Shown here one piece after another: positions 26,174 through 36,189 of a stretch of DNA of 64,000 nucleotides (position 1 is its first letter; every line of letters begins with the position of its first letter). The DNA lies in assembly GCF_006438825.1 (NCBI RefSeq), contig NZ_RCZP01000005.1, positions 162,497 to 226,496 of the forward strand. The letters are read 5' to 3'. This DNA is from Muricoccus nepalensis (GTDB taxonomy: Bacteria > Pseudomonadota > Alphaproteobacteria > Acetobacterales > Acetobacteraceae). Below the pieces are notes generated by a model that was given only the letters and a program-made list of their open reading frames with translations, was not told the DNA's origin and searched no databases. The position numbers were made by a program, and so were the translations under genes.

Positions 26174-27603
26174 CGGCTCCTCGCGTGCAGGTCGCGCGTG
26201 CGGAGGTTCGAGTCGATCAGCCACTCGCGGATGACGTCCAGCAACTCGCGGCGCTTGTCGAGATGCGCCGGGTCGTTCCAGAGGTTGTCGACCTCGCCGG
26301 GGTCGCGCGCGAGGTCGAAGAGCTGCCCCTCCGCCGATCCCTTGAAGTGGACGAGCTTCCAGCCGTCGCTGCGCACGCCCGTGATGAACTCGACGCCGCC
26401 GAGCGCCACGTCGCCCGCCTGCTCGCAGAAGACGTGGGTCCGCGGGGTCCACTCCTTTCCCTCGAGCGCCGGCAGGAGGCTGCGCGCCTCGAAATCCGCG
26501 GGCGGGGTGAGGCCGGCGAGCTCCAGGATGGTCGGCCCGAGGTCGAAGAGCTGGCACTGGCCCTCCACGCGGCGCCCGCCGGGGAAGCGGCCGGCGGTGG
26601 ACCAGAGGATGGTCGGCACGCGCGTCACCACGTCGTACATCGACCACTTCTGGATCAGCCCGTGGTCGCCAAGGCATTCCCCGTGGTCCGAGGTGAAGAT
26701 CACCACGGCGTCCTCGAGGTAGCCGCGCTCCCGCAGCGCCGAGAGCAGCTCGCCGATCTTCTCGTCGATGAGCGTGACGTTGCCGAGGTAATGCGCCCAG
26801 AGCCGGTGCATCTGGTCGGGCGTGGGATCGAGGCTCCAGGCGACGCTGTCGTGGTCGACCTCGACGTCGTGCCGGCGCTTCTCCTTCAGCGCGGGATGCA
26901 GGCCGTCGAGCTCCGCCCGGGCGGGGCTCGGCAGCGGCAGGTCGTTCGCGCGGAGGTAGGGCTCGGAATAGCGGGCCGGCGGGTCGAAGGGTGGGTGCGG
27001 CCCGGGGAAGCCGACCTGCAGGAACAGCGGCTCGGTGGGCGGGTAGGTGTTGACCCACCACCGCGCCATGTTGCCGACGAAGGCGTCGGAGTGGAGCGCC
27101 TCGGGCAGCTCCCAATCGAAGGCCCCGAGCCGCGTCCGGTAGTCCGGGCGCTTGCGGTACTCCTCCCGCTGCTGCTTGACGAGGCCGTGCGCGGCAAGCG
27201 CCTTGTCCCACTCGTCGAAGTACCAGCGGCCCTCCATGTAGCGGTCCTTGTTCTCCACGACGTAGCGCTCGTGGAAGCCGGAATCCGACTCATAGGGTAT
27301 GGTGTGCATCTTTCCGACGTTGACGCAGCGGTAGCCGGCGTCGCGCAGCCGCTCCACCCAGGTGTGCTGCCATTCCTGCCCGTTGGCGAGCACGCCGGTC
27401 GTGTGGGGATAGTAGCCGGTGAAGAGGCTCGCCCGCGACGGCACGCAGCTCGGCGCGGTGATGTGGCACTCCGTCAGGGTGACGCCCTCCGCCACCATCC
27501 GGTCCAGGTTCGGCGTCGACACATGGGGAAAGCCCAGCGCGGCAATGGAGTCGTAGCGCTGCTGGTCCGTCATGATGAGGATGATGTTGGGCTTATCAGC
27601 CAT
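26170..27603 (-). CDS. Type I (formylglycine) sulfatase
   Basis: A 477-residue cytoplasmic sulfatase with LIMTDQQR near the N terminus, the formylglycine motif [11 protein letters not shown] (C53), [13 protein letters not shown] and [12 protein letters not shown]. It is the first gene of the five-gene minus-strand operon and has no leader, so substrates must be imported, presumably by the ABC system encoded downstream. It faces a LacI gene across 225 bases. Alignable blocks with the sulfatase at 18033 ([23 protein letters not shown]) mark them as paralogues. Confidence 0.94.
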   Translation of the reverse strand: MADKPNIILIMTDQQRYDSIAALGFPHVSTPNLDRMVAEGVTLTECHITAPSCVPSRASLFTGYYPHTTGVLANGQEWQHTWVERLRDAGYRCVNVGKMHTIPYESDSGFHERYVVENKDRYMEGRWYFDEWDKALAAHGLVKQQREEYRKRPDYRTRLGAFDWELPEALHSDAFVGNMARWWVNTYPPTEPLFLQVGFPGPHPPFDPPARYSEPYLRANDLPLPSPARAELDGLHPALKEKRRHDVEVDHDSVAWSLDPTPDQMHRLWAHYLGNVTLIDEKIGELLSALRERGYLEDAVVIFTSDHGECLGDHGLIQKWSMYDVVTRVPTILWSTAGRFPGGRRVEGQCQLFDLGPTILELAGLTPPADFEARSLLPALEGKEWTPRTHVFCEQAGDVALGGVEFITGVRSDGWKLVHFKGSAEGQLFDLARDPGEVDNLWNDPAHLDKRRELLDVIREWLIDSNLRTRDLHARSR

Positions 27604-27751
27604 GAGCGCGCGCGCCGTTCCACGCCGGCCGCCCGTTGCCGGGTGCGCTCGCCTGCTTCGGCCGCAACCTGCTCATGGCCGGACGCCTTTCCCCACGGCG
27701 CTCACGGCGCCGCATGTTGTTCTTGCTCGCTGGGTCGCAGCCTTCCATACA

Positions 27752-27763
27752 GTTAAGGTTAAC
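27752..27763. promoter_or_regulatory. Inverted repeat, candidate LacI operator
   Basis: GTTAA-GG-TTAAC is a perfect 5-bp inverted repeat with a two-base centre, AT-rich in an otherwise GC-rich gap. It lies 149 bases before the sulfatase start and 66 before the LacI start, suitable for control of either gene. Confidence 0.4.
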
Positions 27764-27828
27764 GCAACGCTCACTTTCAGGGCCGGCCACCTTAGCCTTG
27801 GCCGAGTTTTTTAGGAGAAGGGGCAGCG

Positions 27829-28875
27829 ATGGCCGAAGCCGGCGAGGGCAAAGGGGACAGTGGCGCCCGGCCCCGCGCGACGCTCGCCTCCGTCGCGAGC
27901 CGCGTGGGTGTCTCGCTGAACACCGTCTCGCGCGCCCTGCGCGCACCGCAGACGGTGCGGCCGGAGCTCCGGAAGCGGATCGAGGCGGCGCTGAACGAGG
28001 CAGACTACGTTCCCAACCGCCTTGCCGGCGGCCTTGTGCGGACGCGCTCGAACGTCGTCGGGGTCGTCGTCACCTCTCTTTTCTACTCCGAGTTCGCGGC
28101 CGTCGTGGACGCGTTGCAGACGGGCCTGGCGGACCACGGGCTGCAGGTGATGCTCGGGAACTCGCGCTACGATCAGGATCAGGAGCTGCAGATCGTGCGC
28201 GATTTCCTCAGCTGGCGCCCGGCCGCCATGGCGATCATCGGCCTTGACCATCACCCGCGCGCGGCGGAGCTCCTACGCGCCTCGGGAACGCCGGTGGTCG
28301 AGATGTGGGACGCGGGCGGAGCCTTCATCGACTCCGTTGTTGGGATGGACCATGTCGCGATCGGGCGTGCGCAGGGCGGGCACCTCATCGCCCGCGGCTA
28401 TCGCCGCCTGGCTTTCCTCGGCAGTCTTCGCGCCGAGGACGCCAGGGCGCGCAAGCGGGCCGAGGGATTTATGGCGGCCGGAGCACAGGTCGGGCGGCCC
28501 GTCCTGCACACCCTACCCGAACCAGGCGACCCGCGGCTCGGCGAACGGCTGCTGCACGAGTTGCTCGATCGGCACCCCGACATCGACGGCGTCGCCTGCA
28601 ATAGCGACGCGGTGGCCTTCGGCGTGCTGCGTGCCCTCGGCAGCCGGGCACGCCGCGTTCCGAACGATTGTGGCGTGGTCGGGTTCGGCGATTCAGAAGC
28701 CAGCGCCTACATGGCGCCTCCTCTCACCACCATCCGACCCTCCCGTGAGGCCATCGGCCGGCTCACCGCCGAAACCATCCTTGCGCGGATCGCGGGTGGC
28801 GCCCCGCGGCAACTCGCCGTTGGTTGGGACCTCATCGAACGCGCAAGCACGGGGGCGGCCGACCGACTACTGTAG
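27829..28875 (+). CDS. LacI-family transcriptional regulator
   Basis: A 348-residue regulator: helix-turn-helix ASVASRVGVSLNTVSRAL at about 20-37, hinge YVPNRLAGGLVRTRS, then the periplasmic-binding-protein-like effector domain ending with the PPLTTIRPSREAIG block. It is divergent from the sulfatase-FGE-ABC operon and therefore its likely repressor, probably released by a sugar or sugar-sulfate. A GAGAAGGGG ribosome site precedes the ATG. The truncated LacI at 19553 is a homologue near a second sulfatase. Confidence 0.93.
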   Translation: MAEAGEGKGDSGARPRATLASVASRVGVSLNTVSRALRAPQTVRPELRKRIEAALNEADYVPNRLAGGLVRTRSNVVGVVVTSLFYSEFAAVVDALQTGLADHGLQVMLGNSRYDQDQELQIVRDFLSWRPAAMAIIGLDHHPRAAELLRASGTPVVEMWDAGGAFIDSVVGMDHVAIGRAQGGHLIARGYRRLAFLGSLRAEDARARKRAEGFMAAGAQVGRPVLHTLPEPGDPRLGERLLHELLDRHPDIDGVACNSDAVAFGVLRALGSRARRVPNDCGVVGFGDSEASAYMAPPLTTIRPSREAIGRLTAETILARIAGGAPRQLAVGWDLIERASTGAADRLL

Positions 28876-29306
28876 CTGATTGGGTTGGATGCATCACCCT
28901 GCCGCACCGTGAGGTCGGGAGGCCTTCCCTTGCCGCCTCACAGCGTGTCCGAGACGAAGTCGATCACGGATGCCGGTTTGCCCGCGTGGCCACCTCCTGT
29001 TCCGTCCAGCGCGGGGTCGTGACTGCCTTCGCGGCGGGTTCAGCCCGTCGCGGCGGTACAGCCGGCACACCCGTTTGCGTTTTCCGGTTCAAGGTCATGA
29101 GTGTGCCGTGCCGGTGCACCCTCGCCAGGCCGAGCATCCCTGGCGAAGGCTTTGAATCGTCTGAGCGCCGCGCCCACCGCACGTTGACATTGCTTTCGGG
29201 CAAGTTCGCGCTGAAGCTGACGGCAGCTTGGCAGGACCCATGGGCCATGCCACCCGAAGATCAAGCAGACGCCGGGCCCAGGCGCCGGGATGGGGAGCAA
29301 GCAGGA
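28876..29306. other. Gap containing insertion-sequence debris
   Basis: The 431 bases separate LacI from the aldolase gene. On the minus strand there is an IS3-type transposase remnant, listed separately; the rest, including a stretch at about 29100-29245, is unrecognised. The ribosome region GGGGAGCAAGCAGGA directly precedes the aldolase start. Confidence 0.5.
28930..29095 (-). pseudogene. IS3-family transposase OrfB remnant
   Basis: On the minus strand one frame reads KRVCRLYRRDGLNPPRR, the HTH_21-like block at the start of the IS3 OrfB integrase, and a second frame 100 bases later reads VIDFVSDTL, matching the MDFVSDTL motif that contains the first catalytic aspartate. A frameshift separates them and a stop follows at once. 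No inverted repeats or OrfA are present. It is an old insertion relic. Confidence 0.65.
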
Positions 29307-30110
<804 letters not shown>

Positions 30111-30178
30111 CCGCCTCACCGACGCATTGAAGCGGCAAGGCTCGCCGGGAGAGTGGGCGCCGCCCGAAGGGAGGAACG

Positions 30179-31189
30179 ATGATGAACCCGCTCATCGCAG
30201 GCCGGCGCGGGCTGCTGGCAGCCGCCGCGGCGTTGCCCTTCCTGCCGCATGGCGCTGGAGCGCAGACAGGCCCTGCCGGCGCCTGGCCCAGCCGGCCCAT
30301 CCGCTTCATCGTGCCCTTTGCCGCTGGCGGCAACAGCGACGTCACGGCCCGTCTCTTCGCGGCGCGGATCGCGTCGCGCCTCGGCCAGCCGATCGTGGTG
30401 GAGAACCGCAGCGGTGCCACGGGGGCGATCGGCACCGAGGCCGTCATCCGGTCCCGCCCCGACGGCTACACCCTCCTGATCGGCAGCCCAGGTTCCATCA
30501 TCAACGGCCCGCTGCTGACGGCCGCACCGCGCTACGACCCCATCGCGGACCTCGTGCCCGTCGCGCTGCTGGGGCAGGTGCCCATGGTCATCGTCGTGCG
30601 GCCCGGGCTCCCGGTCAGGAACCTGGCCGAACTCGTCGCCTTCTCGAAGGAGCGGGCGTCGGGCGTCACGATCGGCACCTCCGGCGTGGGCGGGGCCAAC
30701 CACCTGCCGCTGGAGTTGTTCAAGGCGGCCACCAAGGCGAACCTCGTGCACGTGCCCTATCGCGGCGGCGGCTCCACCTTGCCAGACTTCGTGGCCGGCA
30801 ACGTCGACGGCCTGTTGATCGAGTTGCCGAGCGTGCTGGACCTGCAGCGGGACGGGCGCGGGCGCATCCTCGGCGTGGCCTCGCCCGCGCGCTCGCCCCA
30901 GGTGCCGGAGGTGGCGACCTTCATCGAGCAGGGTCTTCAGGATTTCCTGGCCGCCTCCTTCGTGGGCCTCTTTGCCCCGGCGGGCACGCCCGAGGCGGTG
31001 TTGCAGGCCTTGCAAGCCGCGCTCGCCGAGGCCGCCGCGGATCCCGAGGTGCGGTCCCGCCTCGCCTCCTTCGGGGCCGATCCGCCGACACCGGCCGAAC
31101 TCACCACGCCGGGCGTCGCGGCCTTCCTGCAAGGTGAGATGGCGAAGGCCCGTCAGGCGATCGCCGTGGCCGGGCTGAAGCCGGAATGA
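30179..31189 (+). CDS. TctC/Bug-family receptor
   Basis: A 336-residue receptor. The leader MMNPLIAGRRGLLAAAAALPF has a Tat-like GRRGLL and ends near AGAQ. Blocks: PFAAGGNSDVTARLF, VVENRSGATGAIGTEA, GTSGVGGANHLPLELF and VHVPYRGGGSTLPDFV. A GGGAGGAACG site precedes the ATG pair at 30179. It is coupled by position with the class II aldolase and is followed by two terminator-like hairpins before the convergent receptor at 31319. Confidence 0.92.
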   Translation: MMNPLIAGRRGLLAAAAALPFLPHGAGAQTGPAGAWPSRPIRFIVPFAAGGNSDVTARLFAARIASRLGQPIVVENRSGATGAIGTEAVIRSRPDGYTLLIGSPGSIINGPLLTAAPRYDPIADLVPVALLGQVPMVIVVRPGLPVRNLAELVAFSKERASGVTIGTSGVGGANHLPLELFKAATKANLVHVPYRGGGSTLPDFVAGNVDGLLIELPSVLDLQRDGRGRILGVASPARSPQVPEVATFIEQGLQDFLAASFVGLFAPAGTPEAVLQALQAALAEAAADPEVRSRLASFGADPPTPAELTTPGVAAFLQGEMAKARQAIAVAGLKPE

Positions 31190-31190
31190 G

Positions 31191-31252
31191 CCGCCTTGGG
31201 CAAGGCGGTGGACGGTGGGCCTGGCTTGCCGCGTTGGAGCGCTTCCGCTCCA
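31191..31252. terminator. Pair of hairpins between convergent receptor genes
   Basis: CCGCCTT-GGGC-AAGGCGG (31191-31208) begins two bases after the stop of the plus-strand receptor; TGGAGCG-CTTC-CGCTCCA (31235-31252) follows. Both have perfect 7-bp stems and four-base loops. They lie between converging genes and could act in both directions, although neither has a T-run. Confidence 0.55.
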
Positions 31253-31318
31253 GGCCAAAGCCGGGAGGGCGGGTGGCAGGCGCAGCCAGTGGCGTCGCGT
31301 GTTCACGCCAGGAACCGC

Positions 31319-32284
31319 TCAGTCCGGCGTGATGCCGGCATCGGCCACGAGCTTGCGCCATTTCGGTACCTCCTCGGCGAGGCGCGCGGCCAAGGGGCCA
31401 GGGCCGTCCAGCCGCGCCGTCGCGGCGCCGTCGGCCATTCGGGCCTGCAGGTCGGGTGCGTCGCGGAGGGCAGCGAGCTCCGCCGTGACGCGACGCAGCA
31501 GGCGGTCCGGCAATCCCTTGGGCGCCATCAGGCAGAACCAGTTCGGCGCGGCGTAGCCCGGCACCTGCTCGGCGATCGCGGGCACCTGGGGAAGGGCCGG
31601 GACCCGCTCCGGCATGGTGACACCGAGGATCCGGGCCTGGCCCTGGCGCACGTGCTGAAGCAGTTCCAGGGTGGAGCCGAAGATGAGCGACACGTCACCC
31701 GCGTAGACGGCGTTCACCGCCTGACTGACCCCGCGGTAGGGGATATGCGTCATCCGCACCCCGGCCAGGGCGGCGAACAGCGCCCCGGCGAGGTGGTTGG
31801 CCGAGCCGACGCCGCCGGAGGCGTAGGTCAGCCTCCCTGGATTGGCCCTGGCGTGGACGAGCAACTGGGCAAGCGAGGCGAAGGGGGAGGCGTTGCGGAC
31901 CAGTAGCCCCGACGGCACGTCGCACAGCAGGCTGACGGGATCGAGGTCGCGGATCGGATCGAAGTTCAGGGCCGGCTGCAGCGTGGGCACGATGGAGAGG
32001 CCGGCGCTGGTCGCCAGGAACACCGATCCGTCCGCCGGCTGCTGGGCCACGTATTGCGAGCCCAGCCCGCCACCGGCACCCGGCCGGTTCTCGACGATGA
32101 AGTTCGCGCCCAGGCTCCGGCTGAGGCGCTCGCCGACGATGCGGGTCGGGATCTCGATCGGGCTGCCCGGCGCCTGCGGCACCACGAGACGAACAACGCG
32201 CACCGGCCAGCTTTCCTGGGCCCCCAGGGCGGTGGCCGTTCCGATGGCGCCGAGGGTTGCAAGGGCCAAGCTCCTGCGACGCAT
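31319..32284 (-). CDS. Divergent TctC/Bug-family receptor
   Basis: A 321-residue receptor with leader MRRRSLALATLGAIGTATALG. The ligand-binding N-terminal block, normally PFxxGGxxD, is VPQAPGSPIEIPTRI here, so the double glycine and aspartate that hold the carboxylate are lost or moved. Other blocks are regular: FIVENRPGAGGGLGSQ, ASGGVGSANHLAGALF, HIPYRGVSQAVNAVY. This implies a ligand different from the usual dicarboxylates. The ATG has GGGGGAGGAAAC upstream. An IclR gene is divergent across about 220 bases. Confidence 0.88.
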   Translation of the reverse strand: MRRRSLALATLGAIGTATALGAQESWPVRVVRLVVPQAPGSPIEIPTRIVGERLSRSLGANFIVENRPGAGGGLGSQYVAQQPADGSVFLATSAGLSIVPTLQPALNFDPIRDLDPVSLLCDVPSGLLVRNASPFASLAQLLVHARANPGRLTYASGGVGSANHLAGALFAALAGVRMTHIPYRGVSQAVNAVYAGDVSLIFGSTLELLQHVRQGQARILGVTMPERVPALPQVPAIAEQVPGYAAPNWFCLMAPKGLPDRLLRRVTAELAALRDAPDLQARMADGAATARLDGPGPLAARLAEEVPKWRKLVADAGITPD

Positions 32285-32507
32285 CGTTTCCTCCCCCTGC
32301 AGTTCGACGTGGTGCCGTGCCGTCCGGAAGAGTGCGCCCCGGAAACACGACCGTTCAATCGCGGGAGCGGCGAAGTCGGATAACGCGTCCGTTGACGTGC
32401 GCGCCCCATGGCGTGCTTGGAAGCGGTCCATGGGCGAAAGGCATGGTCCGCCGATGCGAGTGGGCCGGCGTCGGAGGATGGACTTCACAAGGAGCGGGAA
32501 GCCTGCG

Positions 32508-33314
32508 ATGCGGCTTGCCATGACAGGAAAGCCCGGCCCGGCATCGCCCCCTGCCCCGCCGAGGGCGAGAACGGGCATGCAGCTCATCTCCCGGGCGACC
32601 GCGGTGCTGCGCGCGCTGGAGGGCCAGCAGGCCGGCCTCAGCCTCGGCCAGATCGCCGCGATCACCGGGCTGCCGCGGCCGACCATCCAGCGGATCGTGG
32701 ACGCCCTCTGCGCGGAGGGGCTGGCGATCATCGACCCGTTGCAGGGCGGCGTGCGCCTGGGGGCGCTGATCGCCCGGCTGGCCGCCTCCATCCGCGTCGA
32801 CCTCGTGAGCCTCGCGCGCCCCCACCTGGAGCGCCTGGCCTGGGCGACGCAGGAGTCCGCCGCGATGACGGTCCTGCAGGAGGGCAAGGTGGTCGTCATC
32901 GCGGTCTTCACGCCGCCGACCCAGGCGATCCGCCTCACCGCCAGCATCGGCTCCACCTGGCCCCTGCACAGCAGCGCCGAGGGCAAGGTCCTGCTCGCCG
33001 GCCTGCCCCTGCCATCGATCCGCGCCCTGCTGCACGAGCCGCTGGAGGCCCGGACGTCGCGCACGGTGACGGCGCCGGACGCCCTTCTCGCCGAGATCCA
33101 GGAGGCGGCGGGCTCCGGCTTCGCCGTGGACCAGGAGGGCACGGCGATGGGTATCTCCGCCCTCGCCGCGCGGCTGATCGACGCCGCCGGCACGCGCTAC
33201 GCCCTTTCAATCCTCCTGCCGACCTCCCGCTTCGAGGCGCGCTTCGGCGAGCTGCGGGAGCAGCTGCTGGGCTGCCGCGCGGCGATCGCGGCCTCCGCCG
33301 GGCTGCCGGCCTGA
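32508..33314 (+). CDS. IclR-family transcriptional regulator
   Basis: About 268 residues with the winged HTH LSLGQIAAITGLPRPTIQR in the first third and a full effector domain (SSAEGKVLLAGLP, SGFAVDQEGTAMGISALAA). Several in-frame ATGs (32478, 32508, 32520) are possible; 32508 is chosen because AAGGAG lies upstream, but the start is uncertain. It is divergent from the unusual receptor at 31319, its likely target, and convergent with the TfdB-like monooxygenase. Confidence 0.85.
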   Translation: MRLAMTGKPGPASPPAPPRARTGMQLISRATAVLRALEGQQAGLSLGQIAAITGLPRPTIQRIVDALCAEGLAIIDPLQGGVRLGALIARLAASIRVDLVSLARPHLERLAWATQESAAMTVLQEGKVVVIAVFTPPTQAIRLTASIGSTWPLHSSAEGKVLLAGLPLPSIRALLHEPLEARTSRTVTAPDALLAEIQEAAGSGFAVDQEGTAMGISALAARLIDAAGTRYALSILLPTSRFEARFGELREQLLGCRAAIAASAGLPA

Positions 33315-33329
33315 GGCCGGCGCCCGGCC
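33315..33329. terminator. Hairpin between convergent IclR and monooxygenase genes
   Basis: GGCCGG-CGC-CCGGCC immediately follows the IclR stop and ends three bases before the monooxygenase stop. A perfect 6-bp stem in an 18-base gap between converging genes suggests a shared terminator without T-runs. Confidence 0.45.
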
Positions 33330-33332
33330 GCG

Positions 33333-35099
33333 CTACTCGGCGGCGCGGCTGGCCGGCACGGCGTCCGCGCGCCCGAGAACGGCGCGAAGCGCGTGGCCCA
33401 GCGCGTCCAGGTGGCTCGCATCCGGCGCGCGCCAGGCGACGTGCATGTCGGGGCGGACGAGGACGCAGCCGCTCTCCGTCACGTCCCGGATCGTCGCCCA
33501 GTCGCCGAAGACATCCTCGTAGGCCTGGCCAGGGCCAATGACGAAGACCTCGACGTCCACGCCGGTCTCCCGCGTCAGCGCCTCCGCGGCGGCCTTCCAG
33601 GCGCCGCCGTTGATGCCGGTCAGGAGGGAGAAGCGGCCCTTGCCCGCGAGGTCGAGCGTGGAGACCTGCTGGCCGCCGCGGGACAGCCAGACATGCGGCA
33701 GCCGCGCGCCGGGCCAGGTGGTCGGGTGGTAGTAGAGCTCGGGGTCGCGCGCCCAGGCCGGTTCCGGCGTGCCGTCCGGCACCACGGCGGCCGAGGCGTA
33801 GCGCTGGTTCATCTCCACGCCGTGCGCGTTGAACTCGTAGTCCTTGTGGGCGATGGCCTGGCGCAGCGCCTCGCGCTGGGCGGCGGCCTCTGGGGTCGCG
33901 GCCTTCCGCGCCTCCATGTTGGCGCGCATCTGCGCGAAGCCCCGGTCGTCGAGCAGGCCGAGCGCCCCGAAGATGGGGCCGAACTCCTCGATGCTGCGGT
34001 TGGCGCGGGTGACGATCTGCCGGCCGATTGGCGCCCGCTCGGCGTCGTAGCTCTCGAGCAGCGAGGGGTCGGCCTGGCCGCGGAGCACGAGGGCGAGCTT
34101 CCAGGCGAGATTGTAGGCGTCCTGGATGGAGGTGTTGGAGCCGAGCCCGTTGGAGGGCGGGTGGCGGTGCACGGCGTCGCCCATGCAGAAGACCCGGCCC
34201 TCGGCGTAGCGCGTGGCGAACATGTTGTTCACCGTCCAGACGGAGGTGGAGGTGACCTCGATCGGCACTGTCTCGTCGCCGATCAGCTTGTGCGCCACCT
34301 CCTTCGCCAGGGCGTCGTCCACCTCGGGCGGCGGCTGGTTGATGTCATAGCCCCAGACGATCAGCCACTCGTTCCATGGCCGCACCATGCGGACCAGGCC
34401 CATGCCGATGCCGCCGATGTTCGATCCCGGCTGCAGCACCCAGTAGAGCACGCTCGGGCGGTGCGCGACGTAGCGGGACAGGTCAGCCTTGAAGACGATG
34501 TTCATGCTGCCGGCCACGCCCATGCGGCCCTCCATCGGCAGGCCGATGTCCTCGGCCACCTTGGAGCGTCCGCCATCGGCGCCGATGAGGTACTTCGCGC
34601 GGATGTCGTACTCGCGCCCGTCGAGGCGGTCGCGCACCCGGGCGGTCACGCCCTCGCTGTCCTGGGTCAGCGACAGGTACTCGGTGTCGAACCGCGCGCG
34701 CGTGCCGCGGGCGCAGGCCTTGCCGAGCAGGATCGGCTCCATCAGGTGCTGCGGCATGTCGCACATGGCCGAAGGGCTCGCCTGGTCGTAGTCCGCGCGG
34801 CGCTGCGGGTGGGTGCCCCAGGTGCGGATGCGCCCCAGCTCCTCGCCGGCCAGGCTCGTGCAGAAGACGGTGTTGCCCATCCAGTCCTGCGGCGTCGCCA
34901 ACGCCGTCACCTCCGCCTCCACGCCGAGGTCGCGCAGGATCTCCATCGTGCGCTGGTTCGTGATGTGGGCGCGGGGCGTGTCGGCCAGCCAGCGGTACTT
35001 CGTCACCAGCACGTTGCGTATGCCGTAGGTGCTGAGCGCGAGCGCCGCCGCCGAACCCGCCGGGCCGCTGCCGATGATCAACACGTCCGTCTCAATCAT
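33333..35099 (-). CDS. FAD-dependent aromatic monooxygenase, TfdB/phenol-hydroxylase type
   Basis: A 588-residue class A flavoprotein hydroxylase. FAD-binding GSGPAGSAAALALSTYG is at 10-26, the DG-type motif GADGGRSKVAEDIG in the middle and the GD motif CMGDAVHRHPPSNGLGSN at about 305-322; a thioredoxin-like C-terminal domain follows. Long conserved blocks (TPRAHITNQRTMEILRDLG, YWVLQPGSNIGGIGMG) match 2,4-dichlorophenol 6-monooxygenase-type enzymes, which hydroxylate phenols next to the OH group. It is last in a four-gene minus-strand operon with receptor, hydrolase and acyl-CoA-dehydrogenase-fold monooxygenase, indicating an aromatic pathway. The exact phenol is unknown. Confidence 0.92.
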   Translation of the reverse strand: MIETDVLIIGSGPAGSAAALALSTYGIRNVLVTKYRWLADTPRAHITNQRTMEILRDLGVEAEVTALATPQDWMGNTVFCTSLAGEELGRIRTWGTHPQRRADYDQASPSAMCDMPQHLMEPILLGKACARGTRARFDTEYLSLTQDSEGVTARVRDRLDGREYDIRAKYLIGADGGRSKVAEDIGLPMEGRMGVAGSMNIVFKADLSRYVAHRPSVLYWVLQPGSNIGGIGMGLVRMVRPWNEWLIVWGYDINQPPPEVDDALAKEVAHKLIGDETVPIEVTSTSVWTVNNMFATRYAEGRVFCMGDAVHRHPPSNGLGSNTSIQDAYNLAWKLALVLRGQADPSLLESYDAERAPIGRQIVTRANRSIEEFGPIFGALGLLDDRGFAQMRANMEARKAATPEAAAQREALRQAIAHKDYEFNAHGVEMNQRYASAAVVPDGTPEPAWARDPELYYHPTTWPGARLPHVWLSRGGQQVSTLDLAGKGRFSLLTGINGGAWKAAAEALTRETGVDVEVFVIGPGQAYEDVFGDWATIRDVTESGCVLVRPDMHVAWRAPDASHLDALGHALRAVLGRADAVPASRAAE

Positions 35100-35144
35100 T
35101 CCAACCTCTGATCCGCTGGGAGCGCGCCGCCGGGGCGGCCGGGC

Positions 35145-36137
35145 TCATTCCCCCACCTCGTAGCCGGACTCCCGCACCACCGGCCCCCAGCGCTCGCGCT
35201 CCGAGCGCAGGCGGGCGGCGTACTCGGTGGGCGTCGTGCTCACGGGGTACTGCTCGACCCTCGCCAGGGCCACGCGCATCTCGGCCGTGGAGGCGACCTC
35301 GCCGATCGCGCCGTGCAGCGACCGCACGACGCCGTCCGGCGTGCCCGCGGGAAGGAAGATCCCGTACCACTCGTCGGCGGTGAGCTGCGGGTGGCCCAGC
35401 TCCGCGAAGGTCGGCACGTCCGGCAAGGTGGAGACGCGCTCGGGCATGGTGACGGCCAGCGCCCGCACGCGCCCCGAGCGGTGCTGCTCCGCGGCCGTCC
35501 CGATGACGGACATGTAGGCCGAGATCCGGCCGCCGTTGAGGTCGGCAAAGGCCATGGACATCTCGCGGTAGGGCACGTGGTTGAGGCGGATGCCGAGCGT
35601 CCGCGCCATCATGACGGAGACGAAGTGCGGCAGGGAGCCCGCGGCGGGCGTCGCGAAGTCCACCTCCGGCTGCTTCCTCGCCCAATCGACGAACTCGGCG
35701 AGGGTCTTCGCCGGGTGGTTCGCGTCCACGATCCAGGTGAAGCCGAAGGAGGAGAGCCCCGTCACCGGGATGAAGTCGCGGGTCGGGTCGTAGCGCAGCG
35801 TCCGCGTGTAGATGTAGGGGTAGAGCACCATCATCGTCTCGGGCGTCATGAGCACGGTCAGCCCATCCGGCGGGGCGGCCTTCACCAGCTCGACGCCGAT
35901 CCGCGCGGCGGCGCCCGGCCGGTTGTCCACGATGACCTGCGGGGCGTAGAGGCCGCGGAGGCGATCGGCGTAGAGGCGCGCGACCGTGTCCATCACGCCG
36001 CCGGCCGAGAAGTTCACGACCAGCCGCGCCGGCCGGTCGAGCTTCTGCGCGACGGCGACCCCTGGCCGGCCCAGCCCCGCCAGGGCCGTGGCCGGAACCG
36101 CGCCCACCAGGGCCCGGCGCGTTACCGAGAACACCAT
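35145..36137 (-). CDS. TctC/Bug-family receptor
   Basis: A 330-residue receptor beginning MVFSVTRRALVGAVPATAL with a Tat-like TRRALVG; cleavage near VAVAQ. The N-terminal block is NFSAGGVMDTVAR, and the next is VIVDNRPGAAARIGVE, both unusual; NHVPYREMSMAFADLNGG replaces PYRG by PYRE. ATG at 36135-36137 has GGGGAGGGAGAGG upstream and is preferred to an upstream TTG. Its place within an aromatic hydroxylation operon suggests an aromatic carboxylate ligand. Confidence 0.9.
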   Translation of the reverse strand: MVFSVTRRALVGAVPATALAGLGRPGVAVAQKLDRPARLVVNFSAGGVMDTVARLYADRLRGLYAPQVIVDNRPGAAARIGVELVKAAPPDGLTVLMTPETMMVLYPYIYTRTLRYDPTRDFIPVTGLSSFGFTWIVDANHPAKTLAEFVDWARKQPEVDFATPAAGSLPHFVSVMMARTLGIRLNHVPYREMSMAFADLNGGRISAYMSVIGTAAEQHRSGRVRALAVTMPERVSTLPDVPTFAELGHPQLTADEWYGIFLPAGTPDGVVRSLHGAIGEVASTAEMRVALARVEQYPVSTTPTEYAARLRSERERWGPVVRESGYEVGE

Positions 36138-36189
36138 CCTCTCCCTCCCCAACCGGTCGCCGGGCGGTTGATCCGCCCTGGCGGTCGCC

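Noticed and set aside
26185..27756. A 523-codon plus-strand frame opposite the sulfatase
   Set aside because: The sulfatase motif CVPSR and metal-site blocks are on the minus strand; the plus frame shows no domain.
33393..35111. A 572-codon plus-strand frame opposite the TfdB-like gene
   Set aside because: The minus strand encodes the FAD motifs GSGPAG and CMGDAVHRHPP in one frame; the plus frame has none.
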